Counted from the first letter of the stretch, positions 8,890 to 18,476 are shown. The stretch: 64,000 nt of DNA from Epilithonimonas zeae (GCF_900141765.1 NZ_FSRK01000001.1:2356001-2420000); one strand, 5' to 3'. The notes: generated by a model from the sequence alone, not told the origin. Numbers and translations are program-made.

Positions 8890-10587
8890 CTACAAACTGT
8901 CAACTATCAACTTTTTCTTTAATTTGACATTATTTTCTGTGAAGTCTGCAAGAATCTGATACTGGCTCATTAATTCTGCATATTTTTCCACGTGTTCTGT
9001 CTGCGGGAAATATTCTGCTTCGAAATCGGAACCCATTTTCTGGCTTGCGTCTTGGACATTCGGATAAATTCCTGCTGCAACGGCTGCGTAAATTGCGGCT
9101 CCCAATGCCGGAGCCTGGTCGGATGCAGCTACGACAATCGGCATATTCAGGACGTTTGCCAAGGTCTGCATAATGAACGGTGACTTTCTGGCAACACCGC
9201 CAATTCCAATTACTTTTTCTATTTTCACACCTTCTTCTTCGAAACGGTCAACAATTTTTTTGGACCCGAAACAAATGGCATTCACCAACGCTTTGAAAAT
9301 ATGTGGCGCTTTTGTTCCGAGTGAAAGATTGCTGATAGCAGCTTTCAGTTCCTGATTGGCATCGGGCGTTCTACGTCCGTTCACCCAATCCAATGCGATA
9401 GGAACGGCTTCGGAAAGAGGAATTTTTTCGGCTTCTAAAGTAAGATTTCGGATGAGATTGTGTTCTATTTCTTCCTTTAATTGTTGTTTTTGATTGTCAT
9501 CGATGATATTAGAATTCATCAGAATATTTTGCGTCGGCCACATCAGAATGTCTTTGTACCAGGCCAGCAAATCTCCGAACGCAGACTGACCAGCCTCAAG
9601 ACCCATCAATCCTGGAATAACCGAACCATCTACTTGTCCGCAGATTCCTTTGACCGTTTTGTCTCCGATAATTTCGTTAGGTGCAACCATAATATCGCAG
9701 GTTGAAGTTCCCATAATTCTAATGAGCGTATTCTCCTCCACTTTTGCGCCGACTGCTCCGGAATGGGCGTCGAAAGTTCCTACGGCAATCACTGTGTTGG
9801 TTGTCAAGCCTAGTTTTGCTGCCCATTCTTGATTTAAATTTCCTGCAACCTCATCGGAAGTGTAAGTTTTATCGTACAATCTGTCCCGAAGTTCAGCTAA
9901 AGACGAGTCTAACTGACCAAGGAAATCTTTTGACGGCAATCCGTTCCACGATTCGTGCCACATCGCTTTGTGACCGGCCGCACAACGGCTTCTTTTGAAA
10001 GTTGTCAAATCCTGATGGTCGGAAAGTAGAAATGTGATATAATCGCAATGTTCCATCCAGCTGTAAGCCCCATTTTTCACATTTTCATCAACTCTGTTGA
10101 TGTGGAGAATTTTTGCCCAAAACCATTCGGAGGAATAGATTCCGCCTTCAAATTTGGTATAATCTTCGCCGCCCCAATTTCTCGCCAAATGGTTGATTTC
10201 CTCGGCTTCTGAAATTGAAGTATGGTCTTTCCACAATACCATCATTGCATTTGGATTTTGTTCGAATCCGGGAGTCAGAGCCAATGCAATTCCTTCTTTG
10301 TTTACCGGAAGCGGTGATGAACCAGTGGTATCAATACAAATGCTGACAATACTTTCGGGTGCTACTCCACTTTCTTTGACAACATCGGAAATGGTTTTTT
10401 CCAAGCCTTCAATATGATCTAAAGGATGTTGACGGAATTGATTTTGTTCCGGCTGGCAAAATTTTCCTTCTTTCCATCTTTGGTAGTAGTTTACGGATGT
10501 TGCGAGCTCAGCTCCGTTTTCTGTATCAATCAAGACAGCACGAACGGAATCTGTTCCATAGTCTAATCCGATAACATATTTCTTCAT
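8890..10587 (-). CDS. araB: L-ribulokinase (FGGY family)
   Basis: This 565-residue FGGY carbohydrate kinase phosphorylates L-ribulose. The N-terminal ATPase motif VIGLDYGTDSVRAVLIDTE, the GTFDAHSGAVGA region, the nucleotide-binding segment IGIGGVARKSPFIMQTLAN and the DQAPALGAAIYAAVAAG segment are all present, and length agrees with AraB rather than XylB (about 495). It is the first gene of the araBDA-galM-symporter operon. The promoter at 10735-10742 with an operator at 10759-10777 lies upstream, giving a leader of about 140 nt that contains a dispersed repeat. The last residues (KKKLIVDSL) run into an AT-rich repeat-like stretch and may be a recent extension. Confidence 0.95.
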   Translation of the reverse strand: MKKYVIGLDYGTDSVRAVLIDTENGAELATSVNYYQRWKEGKFCQPEQNQFRQHPLDHIEGLEKTISDVVKESGVAPESIVSICIDTTGSSPLPVNKEGIALALTPGFEQNPNAMMVLWKDHTSISEAEEINHLARNWGGEDYTKFEGGIYSSEWFWAKILHINRVDENVKNGAYSWMEHCDYITFLLSDHQDLTTFKRSRCAAGHKAMWHESWNGLPSKDFLGQLDSSLAELRDRLYDKTYTSDEVAGNLNQEWAAKLGLTTNTVIAVGTFDAHSGAVGAKVEENTLIRIMGTSTCDIMVAPNEIIGDKTVKGICGQVDGSVIPGLMGLEAGQSAFGDLLAWYKDILMWPTQNILMNSNIIDDNQKQQLKEEIEHNLIRNLTLEAEKIPLSEAVPIALDWVNGRRTPDANQELKAAISNLSLGTKAPHIFKALVNAICFGSKKIVDRFEEEGVKIEKVIGIGGVARKSPFIMQTLANVLNMPIVVAASDQAPALGAAIYAAVAAGIYPNVQDASQKMGSDFEAEYFPQTEHVEKYAELMSQYQILADFTENNVKLKKKLIVDSL

Positions 10588-10629
10588 TGTTGCGATGAAT
10601 TAATTTTTATTAATTTTTATTTTGGTAAA

Positions 10630-10694
10630 CCCTTTACTTCGGCAGTCTCAGCACAAGCTTGGCTCAGGGTGGCATCTCTAATACTAAATGTCTA
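10630..10694. repeat. Dispersed element with GCTCAG..CTAATACTAAATGT, copy 1
   Basis: Contains GGCTCAGGGTGGCATCTCTAA and ACTAAATGTCTAG-type sequence also found at 12812-12880 and 42144-42187, the common core being GCTCAGnGTGrCAT-n2-CTAATACTAA. It lies inside the predicted 5' leader of the araB mRNA. No coding potential. Confidence 0.55.
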
Positions 10695-10734
10695 GGTTGA
10701 ACGAAATCGTTGCATTTCTATTAAGAGATTTAAA

Positions 10735-10742
10735 CAAATATA
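10735..10742 (-). promoter_or_regulatory. -7 element of the araB operon promoter
   Basis: Read on the minus strand this is TATATTTG, a full match to TAnnTTTG. There is no TTG-type -33 box; instead the 19-bp candidate operator at 10759-10777 covers that position, 16 bp upstream of the -7 box. The GH3 promoter has exactly the same arrangement. Confidence 0.65.
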
Positions 10743-10758
10743 AATTTTTATTTTAAAT

Positions 10759-10777
10759 AAATGTAAATATTACACTT
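10759..10777 (-). promoter_or_regulatory. Candidate operator of the arabinose operon
   Basis: On the minus strand it reads AAGTGTAATATTTACATTT, an imperfect palindrome with half-sites AAGTGTAA and TTACATTT. It sits where a -33 box should be, which fits either an activator-dependent promoter or a repressor that blocks polymerase. The nearest regulator candidate is the Nudix-like protein at 170-856. Confidence 0.65.
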
Positions 10778-10813
10778 ATTTTTTATTTTTCTTTTATTGA
10801 TGGTATTTAACAG

Positions 10814-12787
10814 CTATTTTATCTTTAAAACAACGAAAGAATTGGGTGGGATTTGAACAGAAAATTTCCCTTTTTTGATCACAGAATTCTCTTCCAGAGG
10901 TTTTATGTTTTCTGTTTCAAAATTATTTTCACTCGAAAGTTGTGAAGCTGTTAATGTTATTTTGGTCAGTTTACTTCCTATTTTGATGTTTTTTGGATTG
11001 ATTTCAATTGATTTTTCGTGAGAATCTGTATTGACAATTTTAATGATTACTTCATTATTTTCACTGTCATTCACCGCCGATGCAAAGAGTTGATTTTGAC
11101 CTTTTACAGCATTCCCGTTTTCAGAAATTTTAATTAAATCGGTTCCTTTATTATTGGAAAATAATTTCTGAACATAATAATTTGGTGTCGCATACGACTG
11201 GAGATTATTGAACCAAATTAAATCCGGTGTCCATTGCCACCCGTCTGCGTGGGCAAAAAGCGGTGCATAAGAAGTCATTGTGACAACATCTGCATTTCTT
11301 TCCAATCCTGTCATAAAAGCGGCTTCTGAAAGTGCGGTCTGCCAATTGTTTTTATTATCTGGTTTCACTACACCCACTGATTGTGCGGCATATTCTCCGG
11401 CAAAAACTTTCGGACCGGACCGGTCGTAATCGTCATATCTTCCGGCATTTTTTGTAAACCATTCGGGCGAATTGTAATAATGCTCATCGACAATCTGTGC
11501 ATTGAGTTTTTTGAGTTCTTTCCAGCCGTATTCAAAGAATTCTCCGTCGGGCGACGGTCCACTTCCTGAAATGATTTTAATATCAGGATATTTGGAATGA
11601 ATGGCTTTTTCAAAAATCTTGTAACGCTCGATGTAATCTTCTCCCCACTGTTCATTCCCAACACCGATATATTTCATATTGAATGGTTTCGGATGTCCCA
11701 TTTTAGCACGAATTTTACCCCATTTTGTATTTTCACTTCCGTTAGCAAACTCAATTAAATCCAAAGCATCCTGAACGAAAGGATTTAATTCTTCCAAATG
11801 AACCAATTCAGCTGTGTTGAACTGGCACGCCATTCCGCAACTTAGAATCGGTAATGGTTCTGCTCCCAAATCTTCGGAAAGCTGGAAATATTCATAAAAA
11901 CCTAATCCGAAAGACTGATAATAATCGGGAGTGAGACGATGGTCAAATCCGGAACTCCATTTGTTGATGAGATATTCTCTGTCGGCAACATTTCCCAATG
12001 TTTTTTTCCATTGATATCTTTCTGCAAGTGTTCTTCCCTCGACAATACAGCCACCGGGAAAACGTAAAAATCCAGGTTGCAAATCATATAATTTCTGAAC
12101 CAAATCTTTTCGCAAACCACCTTTTCGTCCCTTCCAAGTGTCTTGCGGGAAGAGCGAAATCATATCCATATTTACCACGCCGTTTCCGGTAAAAGTGATT
12201 TGAAGTTTTGCTTTTTCAACTGTTCTTGATGGAGAAAAAACAGCCGTATATTTTTGCCATCCTTTTCCTTTAATGAGAATGGGAACTGTCGAGATTATCT
12301 TTCCGTTTTCATCAATCAGACTTGCGTTGACGGCAGAAATGTTTCCGGATACATTTTCCAAGTCGAAACTAAAATCATACTTCGAGTTCTGATGAAGTCC
12401 GATTCCCCTGAAACCTTCATTTCCCAAAATATAATTTTTATCATTGTAAACGGTGATTCTTGCGTAGTTTTTATTGGTTTTAGAATCGTCAGAATAAATC
12501 GTCAGAAACCCGGAATCTAAATTCGGAGAAAGGGTTTTCGTATTTTGTTGTTTCCAGCCCGTTAATGGTTCGTCAAATTCAAAACTCCGGTTTTTGATGA
12601 GTTCGGCATAAATACCGCCATCGGCTGCAAAATTGATATCTTCAAAGAAGATTCCGTACATCGTTGGTTGGATTTTGATGTTGGTAGATGTTCCGTCCAA
12701 ATCTAAAGTAAACTTTGAGGTTTGTGCCGATGAAAATGCAACGCAACCTGAAAGAAGAAGGGTGAAGATTTTATTTTTAGTTTTCAT
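10814..12787 (-). CDS. Alpha-L-arabinofuranosidase, GH51
   Basis: A secreted GH51 enzyme that removes terminal arabinofuranose from arabinoxylan or arabinan oligosaccharides. I place the start at the ATG at 12787 (MKTKNKIFTLLLSGCVAFSSAQ, a good signal peptide); the frame extends 8 codons to a TTG at 12811 that I consider unlikely. A CBM4-like beta region (about 45-220) is followed by the (beta/alpha)8 catalytic domain with GVGNEQWGED (acid/base Glu) and FAGEYAAQS (nucleophile Glu), then the C-terminal alpha-L-AF-C beta domain. It follows GH3 by about 95 bp and is probably cotranscribed with it from the promoter at 15572. The araB promoter lies just downstream. Confidence 0.93.
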   Translation of the reverse strand: MKTKNKIFTLLLSGCVAFSSAQTSKFTLDLDGTSTNIKIQPTMYGIFFEDINFAADGGIYAELIKNRSFEFDEPLTGWKQQNTKTLSPNLDSGFLTIYSDDSKTNKNYARITVYNDKNYILGNEGFRGIGLHQNSKYDFSFDLENVSGNISAVNASLIDENGKIISTVPILIKGKGWQKYTAVFSPSRTVEKAKLQITFTGNGVVNMDMISLFPQDTWKGRKGGLRKDLVQKLYDLQPGFLRFPGGCIVEGRTLAERYQWKKTLGNVADREYLINKWSSGFDHRLTPDYYQSFGLGFYEYFQLSEDLGAEPLPILSCGMACQFNTAELVHLEELNPFVQDALDLIEFANGSENTKWGKIRAKMGHPKPFNMKYIGVGNEQWGEDYIERYKIFEKAIHSKYPDIKIISGSGPSPDGEFFEYGWKELKKLNAQIVDEHYYNSPEWFTKNAGRYDDYDRSGPKVFAGEYAAQSVGVVKPDNKNNWQTALSEAAFMTGLERNADVVTMTSYAPLFAHADGWQWTPDLIWFNNLQSYATPNYYVQKLFSNNKGTDLIKISENGNAVKGQNQLFASAVNDSENNEVIIKIVNTDSHEKSIEINPKNIKIGSKLTKITLTASQLSSENNFETENIKPLEENSVIKKGKFSVQIPPNSFVVLKIK

Positions 12788-12811
12788 TGATACTATTTTT
12801 TGATTGTTCAA

Positions 12812-12880
12812 ACAGACACCTCGACTATGCTCAGTGTGACATATCTAATACTAAATGTTTAATGGAGTGTGGCAGTCTGT
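12812..12880. repeat. Dispersed element with GCTCAG..CTAATACTAAATGT, copy 2
   Basis: Fills the GH3-GH51 gap. It is bounded by the 6-bp inverted repeat ACAGAC/GTCTGT and contains GCTCAGTGTGACAT followed by CTAATACTAAATGT, shared with 10630-10694 and 42144-42187. It lies within a transcription unit, so it would be part of the mRNA. Confidence 0.6.
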
Positions 12881-12882
12881 CA

Positions 12883-15510
12883 TTATTTAACTTTTAATAT
12901 CATACTTTTCAATCCTGAATTTTCAGAAGTTCCGCCGTAGAAAATGGTGTAATCTCCAGGCTTTGAAACCAAATCATCGGCTTTTTCATCGTAAAATTTG
13001 AATGATTCCTGAGAAATTGTCAGTTGAATATTCTTTATTTCTTTAGATTTAATCAAAACCCTTTCAAAAGCTCTTAAAGTCTTTACAGGCGCCAAAGCAT
13101 CGTTATTTCTTTTCACATAAACCTGAACAACTTCTTCACCATCTCTTTCTGAAATGTTGGTAACCGGAATTGTAATAGTCAAATTTTCTTTAGAATTAAT
13201 AGAGTTTTTACTCAATTTAGCATCTCCATAAGTAAATTTTGAATAGCTCAAACCGTGACCGAATGCATACAAAGGTTTTTCTGTCATATAACGGTAGGTT
13301 CTTCCCTGCATATCGTAGTTTTCAAAACCCTGATGCTTGCTGGTTTTAGAAAGTGCATTATCCAATTGCTCGAGATTTTTGTAAAACGTAATCGGCAACT
13401 TTCCAGACGGATTGTAATCGCCTGCCAAAACATCTGCAACTGCATTTCCACTCGACTGACCGCCGTACCAGGCATTCAGCAAAGCATCATAATTTTTATC
13501 GTCCTGCTCCAAACCGAGTGAACTTCCTGTACACAGCACAAAAACAACAGGTTTTCTGGTTTTTCTTAATTCTGCAAGCAATTCACGTTGAACTTTCGGA
13601 AGTTCTATTGAGGTTTTATCACCTCCTTTGAAACCTTCGGCGCTTACCAACATTTCTTCGCCTTCAAGATTTGGGGAAAGTCCGCCTGCGAAGACAATGA
13701 CATCTGCATCTTTTACTTTTTCTTTTACTGAAGCAAAATTTACCGGGTCTTTTCTGTACACTTCAAAGACAATGCTTACATATTTTCCTTTCTGGCTGTG
13801 ACGTAGCTCTATTTGATACTCTTCCCCTTTCTCCATTTTCACAGGAAACTCCGAAGGATGTCTTGCGTCAGGACCTTTTCTGGTAGCGATTTCTTTACCA
13901 TCAACAAAAAGTGTGTAGATATCTGATGTTGCAGCTGAAAATATCACTTCACCCGAATAACTGCTCTTAAAAATACCTGATATTCTTGCTGAAGTATTTT
14001 CTCTGGCAACACCTGCAGCGAGTTGTGTTCCTCCAAAACTATTATACGTGATTGAAGTATTATTGACTGATGTATTGACTGGTTGACCTTTGAATTCATT
14101 ATTGTTAAAAAATTCTACCTTCATTCCTTTTTGTCCGTTTTTCTGACTGATGAAATTTTGGTAGAGTGATGTTCTTGCCGTAGGATCTGCGACTTCACTT
14201 CCTTTTTCATAAATGATTTCAGCGTTTGGAAATTTTGCCTTGATTCCATCTAAAATTGTAACCGTTGAAGAAGGTGTTCCGTTGTAATTTCCCAATTGCA
14301 TCATTCCGTCATCGGCGTTTGGACCAACTACAGCTATTTTTTTAATGCTTTTATTTAAAGGAAGAATATTTTTCTCATTTTTCATCAGCACGATTGACTT
14401 TTGAGCCATTTTCAAAGCCTGTTTCTTGTGTTCCTCCGAATCTACAACCGAATATGGAATTTGGTTCCAATGCACGGACGATTTTGGGTCCAGCATTCCG
14501 AGTTCAAACCAGCCTTTCAGGATTCTGCGCATTGATATATCGAGGTCTTTTTCGGTGATTAATCCGCTGGCAAGAGATTTATTAAGATTGTTATACGTAT
14601 CTCCGCATTCCAAATCAGTTGAATGCTTTAATGCGTCTGATGCTGCTGTCTTTTCATCGGGATGTGTTCCGTGGTATTTTTCCTGATAGAAATCTGCCAA
14701 AGCCCAACAGTCTGATACTACCATTCCGTCGTACTTCCATTTTCCGCGAAGAATTTCGGTAAGCAAAGTATTGTTTGCGCAGCACGGCTGTCCGTCGAAA
14801 GCGTTGTAAGCACACATCACTTCCCTTACATTTCCTTCTAAAACCAAAGATTTGAAAGCAGGAAGATAGGTTTCATACAGATCCCTTTTGGAAACTTCCG
14901 CATTGTAAGAATGGCGATTCCATTCCGGACCGCTGTGAACCGCAAAATGTTTGGCGCAAGCGTGTGTTTTGAAATATTTTGGATCGTTTCCCTGCAAGCC
15001 TTTTACGGCAGCAACACCCAAAACAGAAGTTAAATAGGGATCTTCTCCATAGGTTTCCTGACCTCTTCCCCATCTAGGATCACGGAAAATATTGATATTC
15101 GGCGTCCAGAATGTCAGACCTTCGTAACGTCCGGTTTTACTGGCTTCATCAAATGATTTGTTGTATTTTGCTCTGGCTTCATCAGAAATCATTTCAAAAG
15201 TTTTGAGATGTTCCGGAACATCCCAGGTTGCCGCCAAACCAATGGCTTGAGGAAAAACAGTCGCTGTTCCGGCTCTTGCGACACCGTGAAGTGCCTCATT
15301 CCACCATCCGTAAGCGGGAATTTCCAATCTCGGAACTGCTTTGGAATTGTCCATCATCATTCCTATTTTTTCATCAACAGTTAGTAATCCAAGAAGGTTT
15401 TCTATTCTTTGTTCGACGGGAAGTTTGGGGTTTTGGAAAGGAAATTTATAGTTCTGTGCTGAATAGATTGCGCAGATGAAGATTGATAAGTAAAACAGGA
15501 TTCTTTTCAT
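12883..15510 (-). CDS. GH3 beta-glycosidase (probable xylan 1,4-beta-xylosidase) with PA14 insert
   Basis: This 875-residue secreted enzyme has signal peptide MKRILFYLSIFICAIYSAQ. The GH3 N-terminal domain includes AYGWWNEALHGVARAG, typical of the beta-xylosidase branch, and the nucleophile motif MVVSDCWALADFY. The C-terminal GH3 domain is interrupted by a PA14-type beta domain (about residues 440-585, MKVEFFNNNEFKGQPV onward) that usually shapes the substrate pocket. A fibronectin-III-like domain closes the protein. It should release xylose from xylo-oligosaccharides in the periplasm. It has its own promoter and operator (15572-15614) and probably drives GH51 as well. Activity on beta-glucosides or arabinopyranosides cannot be excluded. 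Confidence 0.9.
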   Translation of the reverse strand: MKRILFYLSIFICAIYSAQNYKFPFQNPKLPVEQRIENLLGLLTVDEKIGMMMDNSKAVPRLEIPAYGWWNEALHGVARAGTATVFPQAIGLAATWDVPEHLKTFEMISDEARAKYNKSFDEASKTGRYEGLTFWTPNINIFRDPRWGRGQETYGEDPYLTSVLGVAAVKGLQGNDPKYFKTHACAKHFAVHSGPEWNRHSYNAEVSKRDLYETYLPAFKSLVLEGNVREVMCAYNAFDGQPCCANNTLLTEILRGKWKYDGMVVSDCWALADFYQEKYHGTHPDEKTAASDALKHSTDLECGDTYNNLNKSLASGLITEKDLDISMRRILKGWFELGMLDPKSSVHWNQIPYSVVDSEEHKKQALKMAQKSIVLMKNEKNILPLNKSIKKIAVVGPNADDGMMQLGNYNGTPSSTVTILDGIKAKFPNAEIIYEKGSEVADPTARTSLYQNFISQKNGQKGMKVEFFNNNEFKGQPVNTSVNNTSITYNSFGGTQLAAGVARENTSARISGIFKSSYSGEVIFSAATSDIYTLFVDGKEIATRKGPDARHPSEFPVKMEKGEEYQIELRHSQKGKYVSIVFEVYRKDPVNFASVKEKVKDADVIVFAGGLSPNLEGEEMLVSAEGFKGGDKTSIELPKVQRELLAELRKTRKPVVFVLCTGSSLGLEQDDKNYDALLNAWYGGQSSGNAVADVLAGDYNPSGKLPITFYKNLEQLDNALSKTSKHQGFENYDMQGRTYRYMTEKPLYAFGHGLSYSKFTYGDAKLSKNSINSKENLTITIPVTNISERDGEEVVQVYVKRNNDALAPVKTLRAFERVLIKSKEIKNIQLTISQESFKFYDEKADDLVSKPGDYTIFYGGTSENSGLKSMILKVK

Positions 15511-15571
15511 TATAATTGATTTAAAATATCAGATTGATTTCAAAAACTGACATTTGATATTTGATTATTAA

Positions 15572-15579
15572 CAAATATA
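15572..15579 (-). promoter_or_regulatory. -7 element of the GH3-GH51 promoter
   Basis: Minus-strand TATATTTG, 16 bp downstream of the operator at 15596-15614, as at araB. The transcript start would fall near 15565, giving a leader of about 55 nt before the GH3 ATG. Confidence 0.65.
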
Positions 15580-15595
15580 AGATTCTATTTTATAT

Positions 15596-15614
15596 AAATG
15601 TAAAATTAACACTT
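15596..15614 (-). promoter_or_regulatory. Candidate operator of the GH3-GH51 operon
   Basis: Minus-strand AAGTGTTAATTTTACATTT, the same form as the araB operator. It covers the -33 position. The 43-bp stretch from operator to the end of the -7 box is strikingly similar to that upstream of araB. Confidence 0.65.
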
Positions 15615-15694
15615 AATTTAAAATAATAATATTTGCAGCTTGCCGACTGACCTATATTTTTTATTCGAATAATAGGTTTGGCTCATATTAATTA

Positions 15695-15724
15695 AAAAAG
15701 TCACCAGAATAAACGGTGACTTTT
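15695..15724 (-). terminator. Rho-independent terminator of the GH30 gene
   Basis: Minus-strand AAAAGTCACC and GGTGACTTTT form a perfect 10-bp stem with a 9-nt loop, followed by a T-run. It lies about 30 bp past the GH30 stop and separates GH30 from the GH3 promoter. Confidence 0.75.
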
Positions 15725-15752
15725 AATAAAATTTGATTTGAAAATATGATAA

Positions 15753-18476
15753 TTATTGTTTTATAAATTTGGTTCTGGTGTTTTTCCCTGCTTCGTATAT
15801 TTCAATAAAGTATAGTCCGGGAGCAAGTTTTGAAACATCAATTCTATTTTTACCACTGACAAGTTTCGACTGATGTGAGATCAGGCTTCCTTTAGCGTCA
15901 ATAATCGAATAAACTGTATCGGACGATTTCCAATTAACAAAGATTTCGTTCTTAGCAGGATTTGGATACAATTGCATTTTCGAATCAGATATACTTTGAG
16001 CTGCAAGTGTTTCAAATTCCAATGGCAAAAGTGAAGCTGAATAAGCATTTTCTTCAGAAATATAAGCGCTAAACGCCGGAACAGTCTCGCTTCCACTGCT
16101 TATTTTATAGAATCCTGTAACTCCTCCAACTGTTTTGAGAACATATCCTCCTGTGTAAGCTTTTACCGTGCTGTAATCTGCATTAAGCTGATTAGAAACA
16201 ATCGCTTTTGGTGTAGAAACAGATCCGGATCCTGTGAAAGTAAATGTTCCGTTTCCATTAATCAGCACCGGTATATTAGCTGGAATTTTTCCATTTGGAA
16301 CACTTGTACATAAAACTTTTGATGATGACGGCAGCATATTGTAAGCTTGCAATCCACTTGGAACATTCGCTTCAAAAGGTAATACAATCACGGCATATCC
16401 ATTCAATGTTTTTGTATATGATGCGGCTGTTGCGGTGAAAGCGAAAGGTACATTAAAATCGCCGCCCTGATCGGATAATTCCAACGATGCAGCAACAGTT
16501 CCTGAAACAACATTTGTATTGCTTGCTTTAGAATCTTTGCGGAATCCTGCTCCACTGCTAACGTAAAATATACTGTTGGAATTGGCCATTTTGCTCTTCC
16601 AATTAGCAGAAGTATTAATACCTGTTGTGTTGGTAAAATCCAATGAAGTATAATACGTATTTTCATAAACATCCATCAGATTGCTATCGCCATCTGAATA
16701 AACACCGGCAAACTTCATCGATTTTTCATTTGAAATTGCAAAATAGACATCTCCGAAATTGAATGTCAGAATAGAGCTGAAATTACCATTTCTAAGTCCA
16801 ATAATTCCCTTGCAACCGGTTGTAAGAACTGCTCTGGAGATATCAAATGTCAAATCGAAATTGGAAGACCCAGATGATGGCAAATTTACAGTTCCATAAT
16901 TGTAAGATTTCACGACACCTGCATTATCAACATAATATAAAGTTGTATTAGATGAAGTTGGCAAATTGCTCGTTGTATAACTATTCACGTGGAAAACCAA
17001 TTTATTATAACGGTCGTCTAAGCTGACATAGCCGTTTGCATCATTCATATTAGAACTGATTAAAGGGGTAGAATTATATAAAGTTGCTGTTTTGCCGCTC
17101 AATTGATAAGTTATTCCAAACGCAGGATTGGTAACAGATTGACTTTCAATTTTAGTGTAATTAACATCCTGACCCGTCATATTGGAAACTTCTCTGATAT
17201 TACTTTTATCAAAAACTAAAGTGATAACACTTGAAGGATTGACCTGAATAGTCGGGCGGAAAGTTTCTGTAAAAGTCTGATTAGAGGAAACCATATTAGA
17301 AGTTTCATTGGTCATAATCTTTTGTGCTGAAGTCGTGTAGAAAGGCAAATCCACCTTCAAAGTGTAAGCATTAGCCGATGAGTTTAAAATCATCAATGTC
17401 ACTTTATCTCCAGAATCATTGATAAACGCAGAACCCTGCATAGCGCCTTGGTCGCTCCAAATAGCATCCAATCTTTTGTAACCCGTTGTATATTTTGCAT
17501 AATGAGAGAGAATATGACCACGCTTGGTGATTTCGCCAGCTACCGTTCCGTAAAGCCCATCTCCCATCATTCCGTAATATCTTTTTGTAGCATAATGGAT
17601 CCAGGCATTACCACCGCCTACAATAACATCATTGATGCTTTTTGCAAAGTCAAATGCATCTGTATTCCAAGAAAAATTTCTTGTGCCACCATTGGAATTC
17701 CAATTGATTAGAAACTCTGTCATCCAGATTTCTTTGTTTGTATTAAGGAAACCTTTGTACGCAGAACCTATTCCTCCATATTGATGTCCAGCGTAGATTT
17801 CAAACTTCGGCAATACATCTGTGGCAAGAAGTGCATTAGCAAAATTGTTTGACAATCCCACAGTTTCCGGCGCAATAATCTTACAACTAATAACATCTGA
17901 ATAATTCTTCAGAAAATTGGTCATTTGAGTAGTTGTCCAAGTGCATCCTGTATATTCTACTACATAATCTGGCTCATTTTGCAGAGAGATACCTTCGAGC
18001 TCAACACCATTATTCCTAAGATAAAGAACAAAATCATTCAGGTAATTTGCAAAATCTCCGTAATGCTCAGGTTTTAGAAAACCCTCGACGCCATTGTATG
18101 TTCCAGCATCATTTCCGTTGGTTTTCCATTCTGCAGGTGGTGACCACGGACTCGCAAAAATAATCAGACCCAGAGATTTCGCTTTTTGTGCAGTAGCGAG
18201 AGCCAAGTTCCAATTCTCTCTGGTTGTAGGAATATAAAGTCGCATAATGTTGTAACCTGCTTCGCTGTTTGTTCCCCACATTTTTTCGATTTCTGCAGGT
18301 GTCATATGATCGTAAGCAAACTGCGGGCTACACACGAAGCCACCATAACCAGTAATTTTTTGCCGTGGCGTATTGTCTATTCGGACTTTCGGTGTTTGGG
18401 CATTTGCCAGAAAACTTAGAAATACCATCGCGATAAAGGCAAATTGGCCAAGTGATTTTAAAATAGTTTTTTTCAT
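15753..18476 (-). CDS. Secreted GH30 (glucurono)xylanase with type IX secretion domain
   Basis: At 907 residues it is much longer than a bare GH30 catalytic unit (about 400). Signal peptide MKKTILKSLGQFAFIAMVFLSFLANAQ is followed by the GH30 domain (about 30-430) with ITGYGGF, the acid/base motif SLQNEPDY and the nucleophile motif IWMTEFLINW. Two regions of about 150-200 residues follow that I do not recognise; they are beta-rich, Ser/Thr/Asn-rich and may bind carbohydrate. The last 75 residues form a type A Por sorting domain (LYPNPAKNEIFVNW ... GLYFIEIYEAGK ... KFIKQ). It is thus the only enzyme here with a clear type IX secretion tag, suited to first-cut extracellular depolymerisation. Subfamily 7 or 8 (glucuronoxylanase) is likely given the GH115 neighbours. 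It is transcribed alone, with a terminator downstream and a long regulatory region upstream. Confidence 0.88.
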   Translation of the reverse strand: MKKTILKSLGQFAFIAMVFLSFLANAQTPKVRIDNTPRQKITGYGGFVCSPQFAYDHMTPAEIEKMWGTNSEAGYNIMRLYIPTTRENWNLALATAQKAKSLGLIIFASPWSPPAEWKTNGNDAGTYNGVEGFLKPEHYGDFANYLNDFVLYLRNNGVELEGISLQNEPDYVVEYTGCTWTTTQMTNFLKNYSDVISCKIIAPETVGLSNNFANALLATDVLPKFEIYAGHQYGGIGSAYKGFLNTNKEIWMTEFLINWNSNGGTRNFSWNTDAFDFAKSINDVIVGGGNAWIHYATKRYYGMMGDGLYGTVAGEITKRGHILSHYAKYTTGYKRLDAIWSDQGAMQGSAFINDSGDKVTLMILNSSANAYTLKVDLPFYTTSAQKIMTNETSNMVSSNQTFTETFRPTIQVNPSSVITLVFDKSNIREVSNMTGQDVNYTKIESQSVTNPAFGITYQLSGKTATLYNSTPLISSNMNDANGYVSLDDRYNKLVFHVNSYTTSNLPTSSNTTLYYVDNAGVVKSYNYGTVNLPSSGSSNFDLTFDISRAVLTTGCKGIIGLRNGNFSSILTFNFGDVYFAISNEKSMKFAGVYSDGDSNLMDVYENTYYTSLDFTNTTGINTSANWKSKMANSNSIFYVSSGAGFRKDSKASNTNVVSGTVAASLELSDQGGDFNVPFAFTATAASYTKTLNGYAVIVLPFEANVPSGLQAYNMLPSSSKVLCTSVPNGKIPANIPVLINGNGTFTFTGSGSVSTPKAIVSNQLNADYSTVKAYTGGYVLKTVGGVTGFYKISSGSETVPAFSAYISEENAYSASLLPLEFETLAAQSISDSKMQLYPNPAKNEIFVNWKSSDTVYSIIDAKGSLISHQSKLVSGKNRIDVSKLAPGLYFIEIYEAGKNTRTKFIKQ

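Noticed and set aside
12787-12811. Upstream TTG start for GH51 (and GTG at 26989 for the first GH43-CBM6)
   Set aside because: Internal ATG codons directly begin proper signal peptides; the upstream residues would disrupt them.
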